The position numbers were made by a program, and so were the translations under genes. A stretch of DNA of 64,000 nucleotides from NCBI RefSeq assembly GCF_026341275.1, contig NZ_JAIFZO010000002.1:632361-696360 (forward strand). The letters are read 5' to 3'. The DNA is from Streptomyces ortus (GTDB lineage Bacteria > Actinomycetota > Actinomycetes > Streptomycetales > Streptomycetaceae). The notes under the pieces were generated by a model. That model was not told the origin of the DNA. It searched no databases and saw only the letters and a program-made list of their open reading frames with translations. Shown here one piece after another: positions 28,693 through 38,378 of this stretch; position 1 is the first letter of the stretch, and every line of letters begins with the position of its first letter.

Positions 28693-29847
28693 TCAAGGGG
28701 CGGCGTGGTGAGCCATCGATTCACCGTGCGGCAGCGATACGACGCCTCGGTCGTTACGCAGGACCAGTACGGCCACGTCGTCGGTCGGGAAGCCGTCGGC
28801 GTGGCGCAACAACTGGGTGAAGACCGTGCCCAGCACCTCCTGGGGCGAGGCGGGGTGCGCGCGGACCGCCTCGGTCAGGGCGGCGCGCAGGGGGAAGAAG
28901 CGGCCCGCGCCGTCACGGGCGTCCTCGACTCCGTCCGTGTACAGGAACAGCGCCTCACCCGGCGGCAGCGGACCGCAGTCCGCGACGGGCAGTTCGGCGG
29001 GGAGCGGGAAGGCCCCGAGCGGCGGCAGCGGATCACCGAAGCCGAGATGCTCCACCCGGTCCCGGTCCCGGTCCCGCGCGTCGGGCGCCTCCTTGTCCCC
29101 GCGCAGCACGTACGGCCAGGGGTGACCGCAGTTCAGCGCGGTCACCTCGCCGTCACGACCGATCTCCAGGAGCAGCACCGTGACGAACTCCTCGGCGACC
29201 GGGTTGTCGGGGTCGAGCCCGGACGAGGGGTGCTCGGCCTTCGCCCGCTCCCTGAGGTGCCGGGCCATGGCGCGGTCCAGCTTCCGCAGCACGCCGGGGA
29301 GTTCGGGTTCGTCGTGGACGGCCTCGCGGAAGCTGCCCAGTACGGCGGCGACGGTCCCGATGGCGGCCAGCCCGTGCCCCCGGACGTCGCCCATCACGAC
29401 CCGGACACCGTGTTCCGTACCGATGACCTCGTACAGGTCGCCGCCGACACTGGCCCCGCGGTCCGCGGAGACCTGGGCGGCCGCGACCTGCAGGCCGTCG
29501 ACGCTCGGCGGCAGCGGACGCAGCAGGACGCCCTGGGCGGCGCCGGCGACCCGGCGGATCTGCCGCAGCTCACGCAGCAGCCCGCTTCTGACGTGCAGCA
29601 CCAGTCCCGTGCCGACGGCGAAGAACACCGCGCAGGTCGCGATCCGCGCGCCCAGCCCGTTCTGTTGCGCGAGCGGACAGGCCAGCTTGTACGTGATCGC
29701 CATCGCGCCCCAGGCGGTCGGCAGCCCCAGGGCGAGCAGCCGGCGCGCCCGCTGCCGGCGGCGGGCGCGGGCTCTCGCGCGACCGAGTGTCAGGTGCTTC
29801 CCCAGGCGCCCCGCCAGACGGGGCACCCCAGCCGTGATACCGATCAT
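28693..29847 (-). CDS. SpoIIE-domain PP2C-type phosphatase, membrane-bound
   Basis: This 384-residue protein has two N-terminal membrane helices (about residues 37-90) and a cytoplasmic SpoIIE/RsbU-type PP2C phosphatase domain. Metal-site motifs are VGGDLYEVI, VVMGDVRGHGLAA, FLYTDGVEDARD and DDVAVLVLR. Such enzymes dephosphorylate anti-anti-sigma factors in stress pathways. The start ATG 29847 has AGGGGGG eight bases upstream. No kinase or sigma-factor partner is adjacent. Confidence 0.9.
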   Translation of the reverse strand: MIGITAGVPRLAGRLGKHLTLGRARARARRRQRARRLLALGLPTAWGAMAITYKLACPLAQQNGLGARIATCAVFFAVGTGLVLHVRSGLLRELRQIRRVAGAAQGVLLRPLPPSVDGLQVAAAQVSADRGASVGGDLYEVIGTEHGVRVVMGDVRGHGLAAIGTVAAVLGSFREAVHDEPELPGVLRKLDRAMARHLRERAKAEHPSSGLDPDNPVAEEFVTVLLLEIGRDGEVTALNCGHPWPYVLRGDKEAPDARDRDRDRVEHLGFGDPLPPLGAFPLPAELPVADCGPLPPGEALFLYTDGVEDARDGAGRFFPLRAALTEAVRAHPASPQEVLGTVFTQLLRHADGFPTDDVAVLVLRNDRGVVSLPHGESMAHHAAP

Positions 29848-29986
29848 GCCGTCGGCCCCCCTAGGCCCCGTCCAGCGCAGGCACCGGCCTCTGCGGCCGG
29901 GTCGATTCTGTCGACCCCGCCCCCCGGCCGCCCCGAACCATCCCCACTTGTCACCCAAATGAGTGAGGTGCCCACAAACAAGACAA

Positions 29987-30012
29987 AGGGCGCCTTCACA
30001 AGAAGGCGCCCT
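29987..30012 (-). terminator. Intrinsic terminator of pheST
   Basis: AGGGCGCCTT-CACAAG-AAGGCGCCCT is a perfect 10-bp stem, followed on the minus strand by TTGTCTTGTTTG. It lies 60 bp past the pheT stop. The other strand has CAGCTTTT after the stem, so it may act both ways. Confidence 0.88.
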
Positions 30013-30071
30013 CAGCTTTTCCGGGGCGCGGGGCGACCCGCAGTCCCCCACCCCTCACCGAACCGGCGGAG

Positions 30072-32573
30072 CTAACTCCGCAGCACAGCCCCCGTACGCT
30101 CGCCCGCCAGGGCGACCGCCGCGTCCCGTGCGGCCGACGCCTCGTCCACGGTCAGGGTGCGATCGCCGGCCCGGAAGCGCAGCGCGTAGGCGAGCGACTT
30201 GCGCCCCTCACCGAGCTGCTCCCCCTCGTACACGTCGAACAGCCGCACGGACTCCAGGAGTTCACCCGCGCCCTCGCGCAGTGCGGCCTCGACCTCGGCG
30301 GCCGGCACGTCCCGCGCCACGACGAGCGCGACATCCTGCGTGGCGACGGGGAACGTGGAGATACGCGGCGCGGCCGGCACACCCCCGCCCGCCTGCTCCA
30401 GGAGATCGAGCTCGATCTCCATGGCGCAGCTGCGCTCGGGCAGGTGCAGCGCCTTGACGACCCGCGGGTGCAGCTCACCGGCGTGGCCGACGAGCGTCTC
30501 CTCACCGTTCACCGTGGCGTACAGCGCGGCGCAGCGCCCCGGGTGCCACGGCGCGTGCCGGTCACCGCGCACGGTCAGTTCGACACCGGCCTCCCGGGCG
30601 ACCGTGCGCGCTGCCTCGACGGCGTCCGCCCAGTCGGCCGGGCGTCCCTTGCCCCACCAGCCGGCCTGCTCACGGGCGCCCGCGAGGACGACGGCGGCGC
30701 GGCGCGGCTGACGCGGCAGCGCGGAGTCGGTCTCCGCGATCTCCTCGTCGGTGGGCCGGCGGTCGACGGGCAGCCGCTCGGCCCTGTGCTCGTGGCCGGT
30801 CGGCCGGAAGACCAGACCGGTCTCGAAGAGCGCGAGGTCGTGCGAGCCGCGGCCGTCGTTGCGGCGCAGCGCGCCGAGGAGCCCCGGCAGCAGCGTCGTA
30901 CGCATCGCGGGCTCTTCGTCGGAGAGCGGGTTGGCCAGCGTCACCAGGGTGCGGCGCGGGTCGTCGGCCTCCAGGCCGAGCTGGTCGAGGACGCCGGTGC
31001 CGATGAACGGGTAGTTCAGCGCCTCCACGTACCCGGCGCCGGCCAGCGCGCGGCCGACCCGGCGGTGCAGCCGCTGCCGGTCGGTCAGGCCCCGGCCCGC
31101 GGGGGGCCTGGGCAGTGTCGAGGGCAGGTTCTCGTAGCCTTCGAGCCGGATGACCTCTTCGGCCAGGTCGTTCGGGTCGGTCAGGTCGGGCCGCCACGAC
31201 GGCACGGTGACGATCAGCTCGTCCTGGCCGTAGACGTCGCAGCCGACCTGCTGGAGTCGGCGTACGACGGTCTCACGGCCGTAGTCGACGCCCGCGACCT
31301 TGTCCGGGTGGTCCGCCGGGATGGTGATGGTGTGCGGCGCGGACGGCGCGATGATCTGAGTGACTCCCGCGTCGGCGGTACCGCCCGCGAGGAGGACCAG
31401 CAGGTCGACCGTGCGCTGCGCGGCGGCGGCAGCGGCCTCGGGGTCGACGCCCCGCTCGTAGCGCTTGGACGCCTCGGAGGCCAGCTTGTGCCGGCGGGCC
31501 GTGCGCGCGATGGAGATCGGGTCGAAGTGCGCGGCCTCGACGACGACCTCGGTGGTGGTGCCCTCGGTGTCGTCGATCTCGGTGTTGGCACCGCCCATGA
31601 CACCCGCGAGACCGATGGGCCCGCGATCGTCGGTGATCACCAGGTCCCCGGCGTCCAGCGTGCGCTTGACGCCGTCGAGGGTGGTGAGCTTTTCGCCCTG
31701 CTCGGCCCGGCGCACGCCGATCGCACCCTGGATCCGGGAGCGGTCGTACGCGTGCAGGGGCTGCCCCAGCTCCAGCATCACGTAGTTGGTGATGTCGACG
31801 GCCAGCGAGATCGGGCGCATGCCCGCCTTCTGGAGGCGGCGCGTCAGCCAGATCGGGGAGCGGGCCTCGGGCGACAGACCGGTGACGGTCCGCGCGGTGA
31901 AGCGGTCGCAGCCCACCGGGTCGGCGACCTGGACCGGGTACCCGAAGGCGTTCGGCCCCGGCACGTCGAGCAGCGCCGGGTCGCGCAGGTCGAGCCCGTA
32001 GGCGGTGGCGGTCTCGCGGGCGACGCCGCGCATCGACAGGGCGTAGCCGCGGTCGGGCGTGACGGCGATGTCGAGGACCTCGTCGACCAGTTCGAGCAGC
32101 TCGATCGCGTCCGTGCCGACCTCGTGCTCGGGCGGCAGGACGATGATGCCGCCCGAACCGTCGTCGCCCATGCCCAGCTCGTCGCCGGAGCAGATCATGC
32201 CGTGCGAGGTCTTGCCGTACGTCTTGCGCGCGGCGATCGCGAAGTCGCCGGGCAGCACGGCGCCGGGCAGGACCACGACGACCTTGTCGCCGACGGCGAA
32301 GTTGCGGGCGCCGCAGACGATCTCCTGCGGCTCGCCGGTGCCGTTGGCGCTGCCGACGTCGACGGTGCAGAAGCGGATGGGCTTCTTGAAGCCCTCCAGC
32401 TCCTCGATGGTCAGCACCTTGCCGACGACGAGCGGCCCCTTGAGGCCGGCGCCGAGCTGCTCGACCCGCTCGACCTCGAGGCCGGCGGAGACGAGCCTGG
32501 CCTGCACGTCGCGGCCTGTCTCGGTGGCGGGGAGGTCGACGTACTCCCGCAGCCAGGAAAGCGGGACCCGCAT
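30072..32573 (-). CDS. pheT: Phenylalanyl-tRNA synthetase beta subunit
   Basis: This 833-residue beta chain of the alpha2-beta2 enzyme charges tRNA-Phe. It has an N-terminal tRNA-binding OB fold ([34 protein letters not shown]), B3/B4 editing domains ([27 protein letters not shown]), B5 domain, catalytic-like core and C-terminal anticodon-binding domain ending [20 protein letters not shown]. The ATG overlaps the pheS stop by one base (TGATG), giving coupled 1:1 synthesis. Confidence 0.97.
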   Translation of the reverse strand: MRVPLSWLREYVDLPATETGRDVQARLVSAGLEVERVEQLGAGLKGPLVVGKVLTIEELEGFKKPIRFCTVDVGSANGTGEPQEIVCGARNFAVGDKVVVVLPGAVLPGDFAIAARKTYGKTSHGMICSGDELGMGDDGSGGIIVLPPEHEVGTDAIELLELVDEVLDIAVTPDRGYALSMRGVARETATAYGLDLRDPALLDVPGPNAFGYPVQVADPVGCDRFTARTVTGLSPEARSPIWLTRRLQKAGMRPISLAVDITNYVMLELGQPLHAYDRSRIQGAIGVRRAEQGEKLTTLDGVKRTLDAGDLVITDDRGPIGLAGVMGGANTEIDDTEGTTTEVVVEAAHFDPISIARTARRHKLASEASKRYERGVDPEAAAAAAQRTVDLLVLLAGGTADAGVTQIIAPSAPHTITIPADHPDKVAGVDYGRETVVRRLQQVGCDVYGQDELIVTVPSWRPDLTDPNDLAEEVIRLEGYENLPSTLPRPPAGRGLTDRQRLHRRVGRALAGAGYVEALNYPFIGTGVLDQLGLEADDPRRTLVTLANPLSDEEPAMRTTLLPGLLGALRRNDGRGSHDLALFETGLVFRPTGHEHRAERLPVDRRPTDEEIAETDSALPRQPRRAAVVLAGAREQAGWWGKGRPADWADAVEAARTVAREAGVELTVRGDRHAPWHPGRCAALYATVNGEETLVGHAGELHPRVVKALHLPERSCAMEIELDLLEQAGGGVPAAPRISTFPVATQDVALVVARDVPAAEVEAALREGAGELLESVRLFDVYEGEQLGEGRKSLAYALRFRAGDRTLTVDEASAARDAAVALAGERTGAVLRS

Positions 32574-33715
32574 CAGATCTCCATCCCGAACGGCCGGGTG
32601 AACCGGACGTCACCCTCGACCATGTCTCGCATGTCTTCGACGTTGTGGCGGAACATCAGCATCCGCTCGATGCCGAACCCGAAGGCGAATCCGCTGTATT
32701 TCTGGGGGTCCACACCGCAGGCGACGAGCACCCGCGGGTTGACCATGCCGCAGCCGCCCAGCTCGATCCAGCCCTCGCTGGAGCAGGTGCGGCACGGGCG
32801 GTCGGGGTTGCCGACGGACTCGCCCTTGCAGACGTAGCAGAGCATGTCCATCTCGGCGGACGGCTCGGTGAAGGGGAAGTAGTTCGGCCGCAGCCGGGTC
32901 TTCATGTCGGCGCCGAAGAGCGAGCGGACCATGTGGTCCAGGGTGCCCTTCAGGTCGGCCATGGTCAGGCCCTCGTCGATGGCGAGCAGCTCGATCTGGT
33001 GGAAGACCGGGGTGTGCGTGGCGTCCAGCTCGTCCGTGCGGTACACGCGGCCGGGGCACACGATGTAGACGGGCGGCTCACGGTCCAGCATGGCGCGGGC
33101 CTGCACCGGAGAGGTGTGGGTGCGCAGCACGACACCGGACTCGCCGTCCGTGTCCTCGGAGCCCTCGGCGCCCGTCGTGCCCTGGACGAAGAAGGTGTCC
33201 TGCATCTGCCGGGCGGGGTGGTCCGGGGTGAAGTTGAGGGCGTCGAAGTTGAACCACTCCGCCTCGACCTCGGGGCCCTCGGCGATCTCGTATCCCATGG
33301 ACACGAAGACGTCCGCGACCCGCTCCATCATGGTGGTCAGCGGGTGCCGGGCGCCCGCCGGTACGCGGTCGTGGGGCAGCGTGACGTCCACGGCCTCCTC
33401 GACCAGCACACGGGCGTCCCGCTCGGCCTCCAGTTCGACCTGGCGGGCGGCGAGTGCCTTGTTCACCGCGCCGCGGGCCTGGCCGACGAGCTTGCCGGCG
33501 GCGGCCTTGGCGTGCGGGGGCAGTGCGCCGATCTCGCGGTTGGCGAGGGCCAGCGGCGAGGTGCCGCCGGTGTGGGCGACCTTGGCCTCCTGGAGCGTGT
33601 CGAGGTCACCGGCGGCGGCGAAGGCGGCGAGCGCCTCGTCCCGCAGGCGCTCGATCTCTTCCGGTTTCAGTGCCTCGACCTCAACAGGGTCGTACGACTT
33701 GTTCGGTGCCGACAT
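32573..33715 (-). CDS. pheS: Phenylalanyl-tRNA synthetase alpha subunit
   Basis: This 380-residue catalytic alpha chain has an N-terminal coiled coil (about residues 15-95). The class II aminoacyl-tRNA synthetase core shows motif 2 ([32 protein letters not shown]), the phenylalanine site ([12 protein letters not shown]) and motif 3 ([14 protein letters not shown]). It heads the pheS-pheT operon. No T-box or leader peptide was seen in the 169 bp upstream. Confidence 0.97.
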   Translation of the reverse strand: MSAPNKSYDPVEVEALKPEEIERLRDEALAAFAAAGDLDTLQEAKVAHTGGTSPLALANREIGALPPHAKAAAGKLVGQARGAVNKALAARQVELEAERDARVLVEEAVDVTLPHDRVPAGARHPLTTMMERVADVFVSMGYEIAEGPEVEAEWFNFDALNFTPDHPARQMQDTFFVQGTTGAEGSEDTDGESGVVLRTHTSPVQARAMLDREPPVYIVCPGRVYRTDELDATHTPVFHQIELLAIDEGLTMADLKGTLDHMVRSLFGADMKTRLRPNYFPFTEPSAEMDMLCYVCKGESVGNPDRPCRTCSSEGWIELGGCGMVNPRVLVACGVDPQKYSGFAFGFGIERMLMFRHNVEDMRDMVEGDVRFTRPFGMEI

Positions 33716-33833
33716 CTCTTCCCGTGCTTCCGATTGGTTGGCGAGCGGTCCCCGTGGCGACTCGCGGGACGCCCGGTCCGTAGAAAGGGGACGCCCTGTC
33801 CCTGCGAGGGGGACGCAAAGGTGCCAAAGACCG

Positions 33834-33860
33834 AGTCTAACGAAGGTGAGGGGTACGAAG
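33834..33860 (-). promoter_or_regulatory. Possible pheST promoter
   Basis: On the minus strand TAGACT (33839-33834) is a good -10, with a weak TTCGTA about 16 bp upstream. It implies a leader of about 110 nt. Confidence 0.4.
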
Positions 33861-33884
33861 ACGCCCGTGGGGGCCGCTACGGCG

Positions 33885-35072
33885 TCAGAGCAGATACGCC
33901 GGGGTGCCCACGGGCAGCGTAAATCGGAACTGCGCGCCGCCCTCGGGGGCGCGGCCGACGGTGATGGTGCCGCCGTGGGCTTCGACGATGCCCTTGACGA
34001 TGTACAGCCCGAGGCCGGTGCCGCCGCGCTTGCTGCCCCGCCAGAAGCGGGTGAAGACGCGGTTCATGGACTCCTCCGGGATTCCGGAGCCTTCGTCGCT
34101 CACCGTGACCGACGTGCAGACGTCCTCCCCTTCGCGGGGCGACGGCGCGGGCTCCACGTCGATGGTGACGGTTCCCTCGCCGTGCCGCACCGCATTTTCC
34201 AGCAGGTTGCTGAGCACCTGGTCGACCTTGTCGGGGTCGGCCCACAGGTCGGGCAGCGGCTGGCCGATGCGCAGCAGGAAGCGGTCGGCGGACTGCCCCG
34301 AGGCCACGTACGCCTGGATGTGGCGGCCGACGGCGGCGCCTATGTCCACCGGCTGACGCCGTACCTCCAGGCGTCCGGAGTCGATGCGGGAGATGTCGAG
34401 GAGCTCGGCGATGAGCCGGGTGACCCGGTTGGCGTCCGCGTCGACCGTCTCCAGCATCAGCTTCTTCTGGTCGTCGGTGAAGCGCTCCCACTTGGCGAGC
34501 AGCGTGGCCGTGAAGCCCTTGACGGAGGTGAGCGGCGAGCGCAGTTCGTGGGCGACGGTGGCGATCAGCTCGGCGTGGCTGCGTTCGGTGCGGCGGCGGC
34601 CCTCGGTGTCCCGCAGCGAGACGACGACCCGGCGGACCGGGCCGGTGGGCCGCACCCGTACGTACCGTGCCGTGACCAGGACCTCCCGGCCACCCGGCAG
34701 CAGGAGGTTGCGCTCGGGCTGCCCGACCCGGATCGCCAGTCCGCCGTACGGGTCGGTCAGCTGCCACCAGCGGCGGCCTTCGAGGTCCTCCAGCGGCAGG
34801 GCCCGCTCCAGATGGTGGCCGAGGGCTTCGGCGGCGGGAGTGGCGGTGATCCGGACCGCGGCGGCGTTGAAGCAGATCACCCGGCCGCGTTCGTCGGCTA
34901 TCACCAGGCCGTCGGGGAGGGTGTCGGGGTCGATGCCGAACTCTTCAAGGTTCACGGGAGCGGGATCGGCGGTCCGGGGCGCGGGAGCGCTCCGCACCTC
35001 GTGTGCCCGCAGCGCGCTCTGCGCACCGCTTGTGCCGACACCCATCCCCGTACCCCACCTCTCGTCCGGCAT
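33885..35072 (-). CDS. Cytoplasmic PAS-domain sensor histidine kinase
   Basis: This 395-residue orphan histidine kinase has no membrane helices. A PAS domain (about residues 45-140, LPDGLVIADERGRVICFNAA) is followed by a HisKA domain with the phospho-accepting His in VAHELRSPLTSVKGF, and an ATPase domain with N box NLLENAVRHG, G1 DEGSGIPEE and G2 GGTGLGLYIVKGI. The ATG 35072 with GGAGG eight bases upstream is chosen; ATG 35045 is an alternative. No response regulator is nearby. It is between pheS and a methyltransferase gene. Confidence 0.92.
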   Translation of the reverse strand: MPDERWGTGMGVGTSGAQSALRAHEVRSAPAPRTADPAPVNLEEFGIDPDTLPDGLVIADERGRVICFNAAAVRITATPAAEALGHHLERALPLEDLEGRRWWQLTDPYGGLAIRVGQPERNLLLPGGREVLVTARYVRVRPTGPVRRVVVSLRDTEGRRRTERSHAELIATVAHELRSPLTSVKGFTATLLAKWERFTDDQKKLMLETVDADANRVTRLIAELLDISRIDSGRLEVRRQPVDIGAAVGRHIQAYVASGQSADRFLLRIGQPLPDLWADPDKVDQVLSNLLENAVRHGEGTVTIDVEPAPSPREGEDVCTSVTVSDEGSGIPEESMNRVFTRFWRGSKRGGTGLGLYIVKGIVEAHGGTITVGRAPEGGAQFRFTLPVGTPAYLL

Positions 35073-35166
35073 CCGGGGCAACCTCCCTGCTCAAGCGCAG
35101 CCGAGAGCTTGGGGGCGAGTCCCCGGGCCGTCACCCTACTAGCTGGGAGTGACCGGACGGACCCCC

Positions 35167-36009
35167 TCAGGAACGAGCACGGCGGGCACGCTGCGCACGA
35201 GCCGACGCGTAGAGACATACGGCGGCGGCCGTCGCGAGGTTCAGGCTTTCGGCCCTGCCGTGGATCGGTACGCGCACGACGGCGTCCGTCAGCGCGCGCG
35301 TCTCCGCCGGGAGCCCCCACGCCTCGTTGCCGAAGACCCAGGCGGTCGGCCCGCCCATGGTGCCCTTGTCGAGTTCGTCGTCGAGGTCGTCCTCGCCCGC
35401 GCCGTCGGCGGCCAGGATGCGTACGCCGGCGTCCCTGAGCCCCCGCACGGCCTGCTCCACGGGTACGCCGACCGCGACGGGCAGATGGAACAGCGAGCCG
35501 ACGGACGCCCGTACGGCCTTGGGGTTGTAGAGGTCGACGGAGGCGTCGGTGAGGACGACGGCGTCGGCGCCGGCCGCGTCGGCGCAACGCAGGACGGTGC
35601 CCGCGTTCCCGGGGTCGCGCACATGGGCCAGGACGGCGACCAGCCGGGGCCGCGCCGCGACGATCTCCTCGAAGGGGGTGTCCAGGAAGCGGCAGATCCC
35701 GACGAGTCCCTGCGGGGTGACGGTCGTCGAGATGTCCGCGATCACGTCGTCGGCGGCGAGGTGCAGGCGGGCTCCGGCGTTCCTGGCCTCCGCCACGATG
35801 TCGGCGTACCGCTCGGCGGCGTCGACCGTGGCGAACAGTTCGACGAGGGCGGGCCCGGTTCCCACGCGGTGGGCGGCGGCCTCCCGCACGGCCTGCGGCC
35901 CCTCGGCGAGGAACAGCCGCTCCTTGCCCCGGAAGCTGCGCCGGGCGAGCCGCCGGGCGGCGGAGACGCGCTGCGAGCGGGGGGAGATCAGCTCGGGACC
36001 GCTGGACAT
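35167..36009 (-). CDS. SpoU/TrmH-family RNA 2'-O-methyltransferase
   Basis: This 280-residue SPOUT methyltransferase is of the TrmH/RlmB type, using S-adenosylmethionine to methylate a ribose of rRNA or tRNA. An N-terminal substrate-binding domain (RRSFRGKERLFLAEGPQAVR) precedes the knot domain with motif 1 HVRDPGNAGTVLRCADAAG, motif 2 VFGNEAWGLP and motif 3 IPIHGRAESLNLATAAAV (first residue V here). It lies directly after rplT, a common actinobacterial neighbour. Confidence 0.92.
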   Translation of the reverse strand: MSSGPELISPRSQRVSAARRLARRSFRGKERLFLAEGPQAVREAAAHRVGTGPALVELFATVDAAERYADIVAEARNAGARLHLAADDVIADISTTVTPQGLVGICRFLDTPFEEIVAARPRLVAVLAHVRDPGNAGTVLRCADAAGADAVVLTDASVDLYNPKAVRASVGSLFHLPVAVGVPVEQAVRGLRDAGVRILAADGAGEDDLDDELDKGTMGGPTAWVFGNEAWGLPAETRALTDAVVRVPIHGRAESLNLATAAAVCLYASARAQRARRARS

Positions 36010-36044
36010 CGACTCACCTTCGGTTGCGCACCTGGACAGACAAA

Positions 36045-36079
36045 TGTGGGCCCGCAGCCCTGAGGCAAGCGAGCCCACA
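36045..36079 (-). terminator. Terminator after rplT
   Basis: GCCCACA and TGTGGGC form a 7-bp stem with a 21-nt loop that can pair further inside. On the minus strand it is followed by TTTGTCTG. It lies 31 bp beyond the rplT stop. Confidence 0.7.
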
Positions 36080-36109
36080 CGGAGGTTCCGGCCGGGGCCA
36101 GCGCCAGCG

Positions 36110-36493
36110 TCACGCAGCCTTGGGCGCGTTGACGTCCGACGGCAGGGCCTTCTGCGCGACCTCGACGAGCGCGGCGAACGCGTTGGCGTCGTTGACGGCC
36201 AGCTCCGCGAGGATCTTGCGGTCCACCTCGATGTTGGCGGCGTTCAGACCCTGGATGAGGCGGTTGTACGTCATGCCGTTCTGGCGGGCCGCAGCGTTGA
36301 TGCGCTGGATCCACAGCCGACGGAAGTCGCCCTTGCGCTTCTTGCGGTCGTTGTAGTTGTAGACCAGGGAGTGGGTGACCTGCTCCTTGGCCTTGCGGTA
36401 CAGACGCGAACGCTGACCGCGGTAGCCGCTGGCGGCTTCGAGGATCGCCCGGCGCTTCTTGTGGGCGTTGACTGCCCGCTTGACGCGTGCCAC
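36110..36493 (-). CDS. rplT: 50S ribosomal protein L20
   Basis: This is the 127-residue early-assembly protein of the large subunit. The Lys/Arg-rich N-terminal tail ([20 protein letters not shown]) and the globular end ([20 protein letters not shown]) are full length for the family. It is the third gene of infC-rpmI-rplT. In other bacteria L20 represses this operon. Confidence 0.98.
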   Translation of the reverse strand: MARVKRAVNAHKKRRAILEAASGYRGQRSRLYRKAKEQVTHSLVYNYNDRKKRKGDFRRLWIQRINAAARQNGMTYNRLIQGLNAANIEVDRKILAELAVNDANAFAALVEVAQKALPSDVNAPKAA

Positions 36494-36588
36494 TTGTTAA
36501 CTCCTTGTAGCGGGACCGTGGTGGTCGTCACACGGTCCGAAATCGATGGGGTCCCGGTTCTGACGCACGGCGCCGAGGCGCCGCGACG

Positions 36589-36783
36589 TCACTTGCCGAG
36601 AAGCTTCTTGATCTTCTTGGCGTCGCCCGGGGCCATCTCGGCGTTGCCGGTGAGGCGGCGCGTCACGCGCGACGACTTGTGCTCGAGCAGGTGGCGCTTG
36701 CCGGCACGCTCGCGGAGCACCTTGCCGGAGCCGGTGATCTTGAAGCGCTTGCTGGCACCGCTGTGCGACTTGTTCTTCGGCAT
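36589..36783 (-). CDS. rpmI: 50S ribosomal protein L35
   Basis: This 64-residue basic protein starts [20 protein letters not shown] and ends KKIKKLLGK, as in other actinobacterial L35. It is the middle gene of the infC operon, with 95 bp to rplT and 129 bp to infC. Confidence 0.98.
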   Translation of the reverse strand: MPKNKSHSGASKRFKITGSGKVLRERAGKRHLLEHKSSRVTRRLTGNAEMAPGDAKKIKKLLGK

Positions 36784-36912
36784 GGCGCCGTTCTCTCCTC
36801 GTCGGTGGCGTTCCTGTGCCCGGTCGTCAGACCGGGCACAACGGAACGTCATATGGATCGGTTGACGTCCCCGGACTCGCGTCCGGAAACCCCTGGGACT
36901 CGCATCCCGGGA

Positions 36913-37590
36913 TCAGGCTTCGGCGGGAGCCTCGGCCGGGGCCTCCACGGCCTCGGTCTCGGCGACCTCCCCGTCGGAGATGTCGTCACCCGCGTGGTTC
37001 TGCGACTTGCCAGGGTTGGCCTTCGCCTCCGCCTTGCGTGCCGCCTGGGCCTCGCGGGCTTCGGCCATCGCCTCGGTCTTCTTCTTGTGCGGGCCGAGAA
37101 CCATGATCATGTTTCGGCCGTCCTGCTTCGGGTTCGACTCGACGAACCCGAGGTCCTCGACGTCCGAGGCGAGCCGCTGCAGCAGTCGGTAGCCGAGTTC
37201 CGGCCTGGACTGCTCGCGACCACGGAACATGATCGTGATCTTGACCTTGTCGCCCTGCTTGAGGAACCGGACGACGTGACCCTTTTTGGTGTCGTAGTCG
37301 TGCGGGTCGATCTTCGGCCGGAGCTTCATCTCCTTGATGACCGTGTGCGCCTGGTTCTTGCGCGCCTCACGGGCCTTCATGGCCGACTCGTACTTGAACT
37401 TGCCGTAGTCCATGAGCTTGCAGACCGGCGGACGCGCGGTCGCGGCCACCTCGACCAGGTCGAGGTCGTACTCCTGCGCAAGCTCCAGGGCCTTGGCAAG
37501 CGGGACAATCCCGACCTGCTCACCGCTGGGACCTACAAGTCGTACCTCGGGAACGCGAATCCGGTCGTTGATGCGGGGCTCGGCGCTGAT
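36913..37590 (-). CDS. infC: Translation initiation factor IF-3, apparently AUC-initiated
   Basis: IF-3 binds the 30S subunit and enforces correct start-codon choice. Reading from ATC at 37590 gives 225 residues: N-domain [20 protein letters not shown], linker [20 protein letters not shown]-domain [20 protein letters not shown], and an acidic Glu/Ala-rich actinobacterial tail. No ATG, GTG or TTG exists in frame before the N-domain up to an upstream TGA. The ATC follows GAGGAGGATCC, an ideal Shine-Dalgarno, and infC is known for rare start codons (AUU in E. coli). The first internal GTG (37449) would remove the N-domain. Confidence 0.93.
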   Translation of the reverse strand: MSAEPRINDRIRVPEVRLVGPSGEQVGIVPLAKALELAQEYDLDLVEVAATARPPVCKLMDYGKFKYESAMKAREARKNQAHTVIKEMKLRPKIDPHDYDTKKGHVVRFLKQGDKVKITIMFRGREQSRPELGYRLLQRLASDVEDLGFVESNPKQDGRNMIMVLGPHKKKTEAMAEAREAQAARKAEAKANPGKSQNHAGDDISDGEVAETEAVEAPAEAPAEA

Positions 37591-37905
37591 GGATCCTCCT
37601 CGGATAGCACCACACGGCTGTCTGGCAGACAGCTCGCGTACGTCTTCTCACTGGACCAACCGCCGTGGGACATGAAAAATGCCCCGGACGGGACACAGGC
37701 GGTGGCTCCAAGGGTGACCGGAGCACCGCCGCGGTCAACCGCGGGGCGCATATCCAGCGGCTCCATCGTCCGTACGGAACGATGGGGGCCGCCTGACCGG
37801 GTGACCCGCCTTCCCGGAGGATGGTCGGGTGGGAGTTCGGAGCCTCCACTTGTGGGCCGGGCACAGGAGTGTCCGGCCGGTCGTTACACAAGGTTAGCAG
37901 CTCCC
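37591..37905 (-). promoter_or_regulatory. Structured leader of the infC operon
   Basis: The 379-bp gap between infC and DUF1844 holds, on the minus strand, a possible -10 TAACCT (37896-37891) and a leader of about 300 nt. The leader has three hairpins: CCGCGG-TTGA-CCGCGG (37729-37744), an 11-bp stem with one bulge (37698-37730), and a terminator (37675-37695). The first two share two bases, so they may be alternatives. This resembles attenuation leaders of infC operons elsewhere. Confidence 0.55.
37675..37695 (-). terminator. Intrinsic terminator inside the infC leader
   Basis: On the minus strand TGTCCC-GTCC-GGGGCA forms a 6-bp stem (one G-T pair), directly followed by TTTTTC. A five-base T-run is rare in this genome. 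It ends 85 bp before the infC start, so it could act as an attenuator. Confidence 0.6.
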
Positions 37906-37969
37906 CTCGGGCGGGGCGAATCGGTGTGCGGGCGCCGGTCCCGACAGGCCGGGGCCTATCGTGTGGGGC

Positions 37970-38326
37970 ATGAGTGACACCCCTCCTGAGTCCCCCGGTT
38001 TCGACGACATGACCCGTGACATCGCCGAGGTCCCCGCGGTCGAGGTCCTGGTCACGGTCGCCGTGAACCTGATGAGCGCCGCCGCCGTGAAGCTCGGCCT
38101 GTCCGAGGAGGGCGACAAGTACAAGGACCTCGACGAGGCGCGCAAGCTGGTCCACGCCCTGGCCGGGCTGCTGGACGCGTCCGCGACCGAGATCAGCTCC
38201 TTCCACGCCTCGCCGCTGCGCGACGGCCTGAAGTCGCTGCAGCTGGCGTTCCGCGAGGCGTCACTCGTCCCGGACGAGCCGGGCCAGGGCCCGGGCGAGA
38301 AGTACACGGGCCCGGTCTACGGCTGA
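37970..38326 (+). CDS. DUF1844 protein
   Basis: This 118-residue protein of the DUF1844 family has the hallmark helical stretch VTVAVNLMSAAAVKLGLSEE, then DLDEARKLVHALAGLLDA. The function is unknown. It is widely conserved next to infC in actinomycetes. The ATG 37970 is preceded by CTATCG at a distance fitting leaderless or short-leader transcription. Confidence 0.85.
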   Translation: MSDTPPESPGFDDMTRDIAEVPAVEVLVTVAVNLMSAAAVKLGLSEEGDKYKDLDEARKLVHALAGLLDASATEISSFHASPLRDGLKSLQLAFREASLVPDEPGQGPGEKYTGPVYG

Positions 38327-38378
38327 GCCTGAACCTGTTCCGGGGGTCCGGGGTCCGGGGATCCGATTGACGAACTAA

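Noticed and set aside
33716..33884. T-box or leader-peptide attenuator before pheS
   Set aside because: No T-box consensus, run of Phe codons or terminator hairpin with a T-run was found in the 169 bp.
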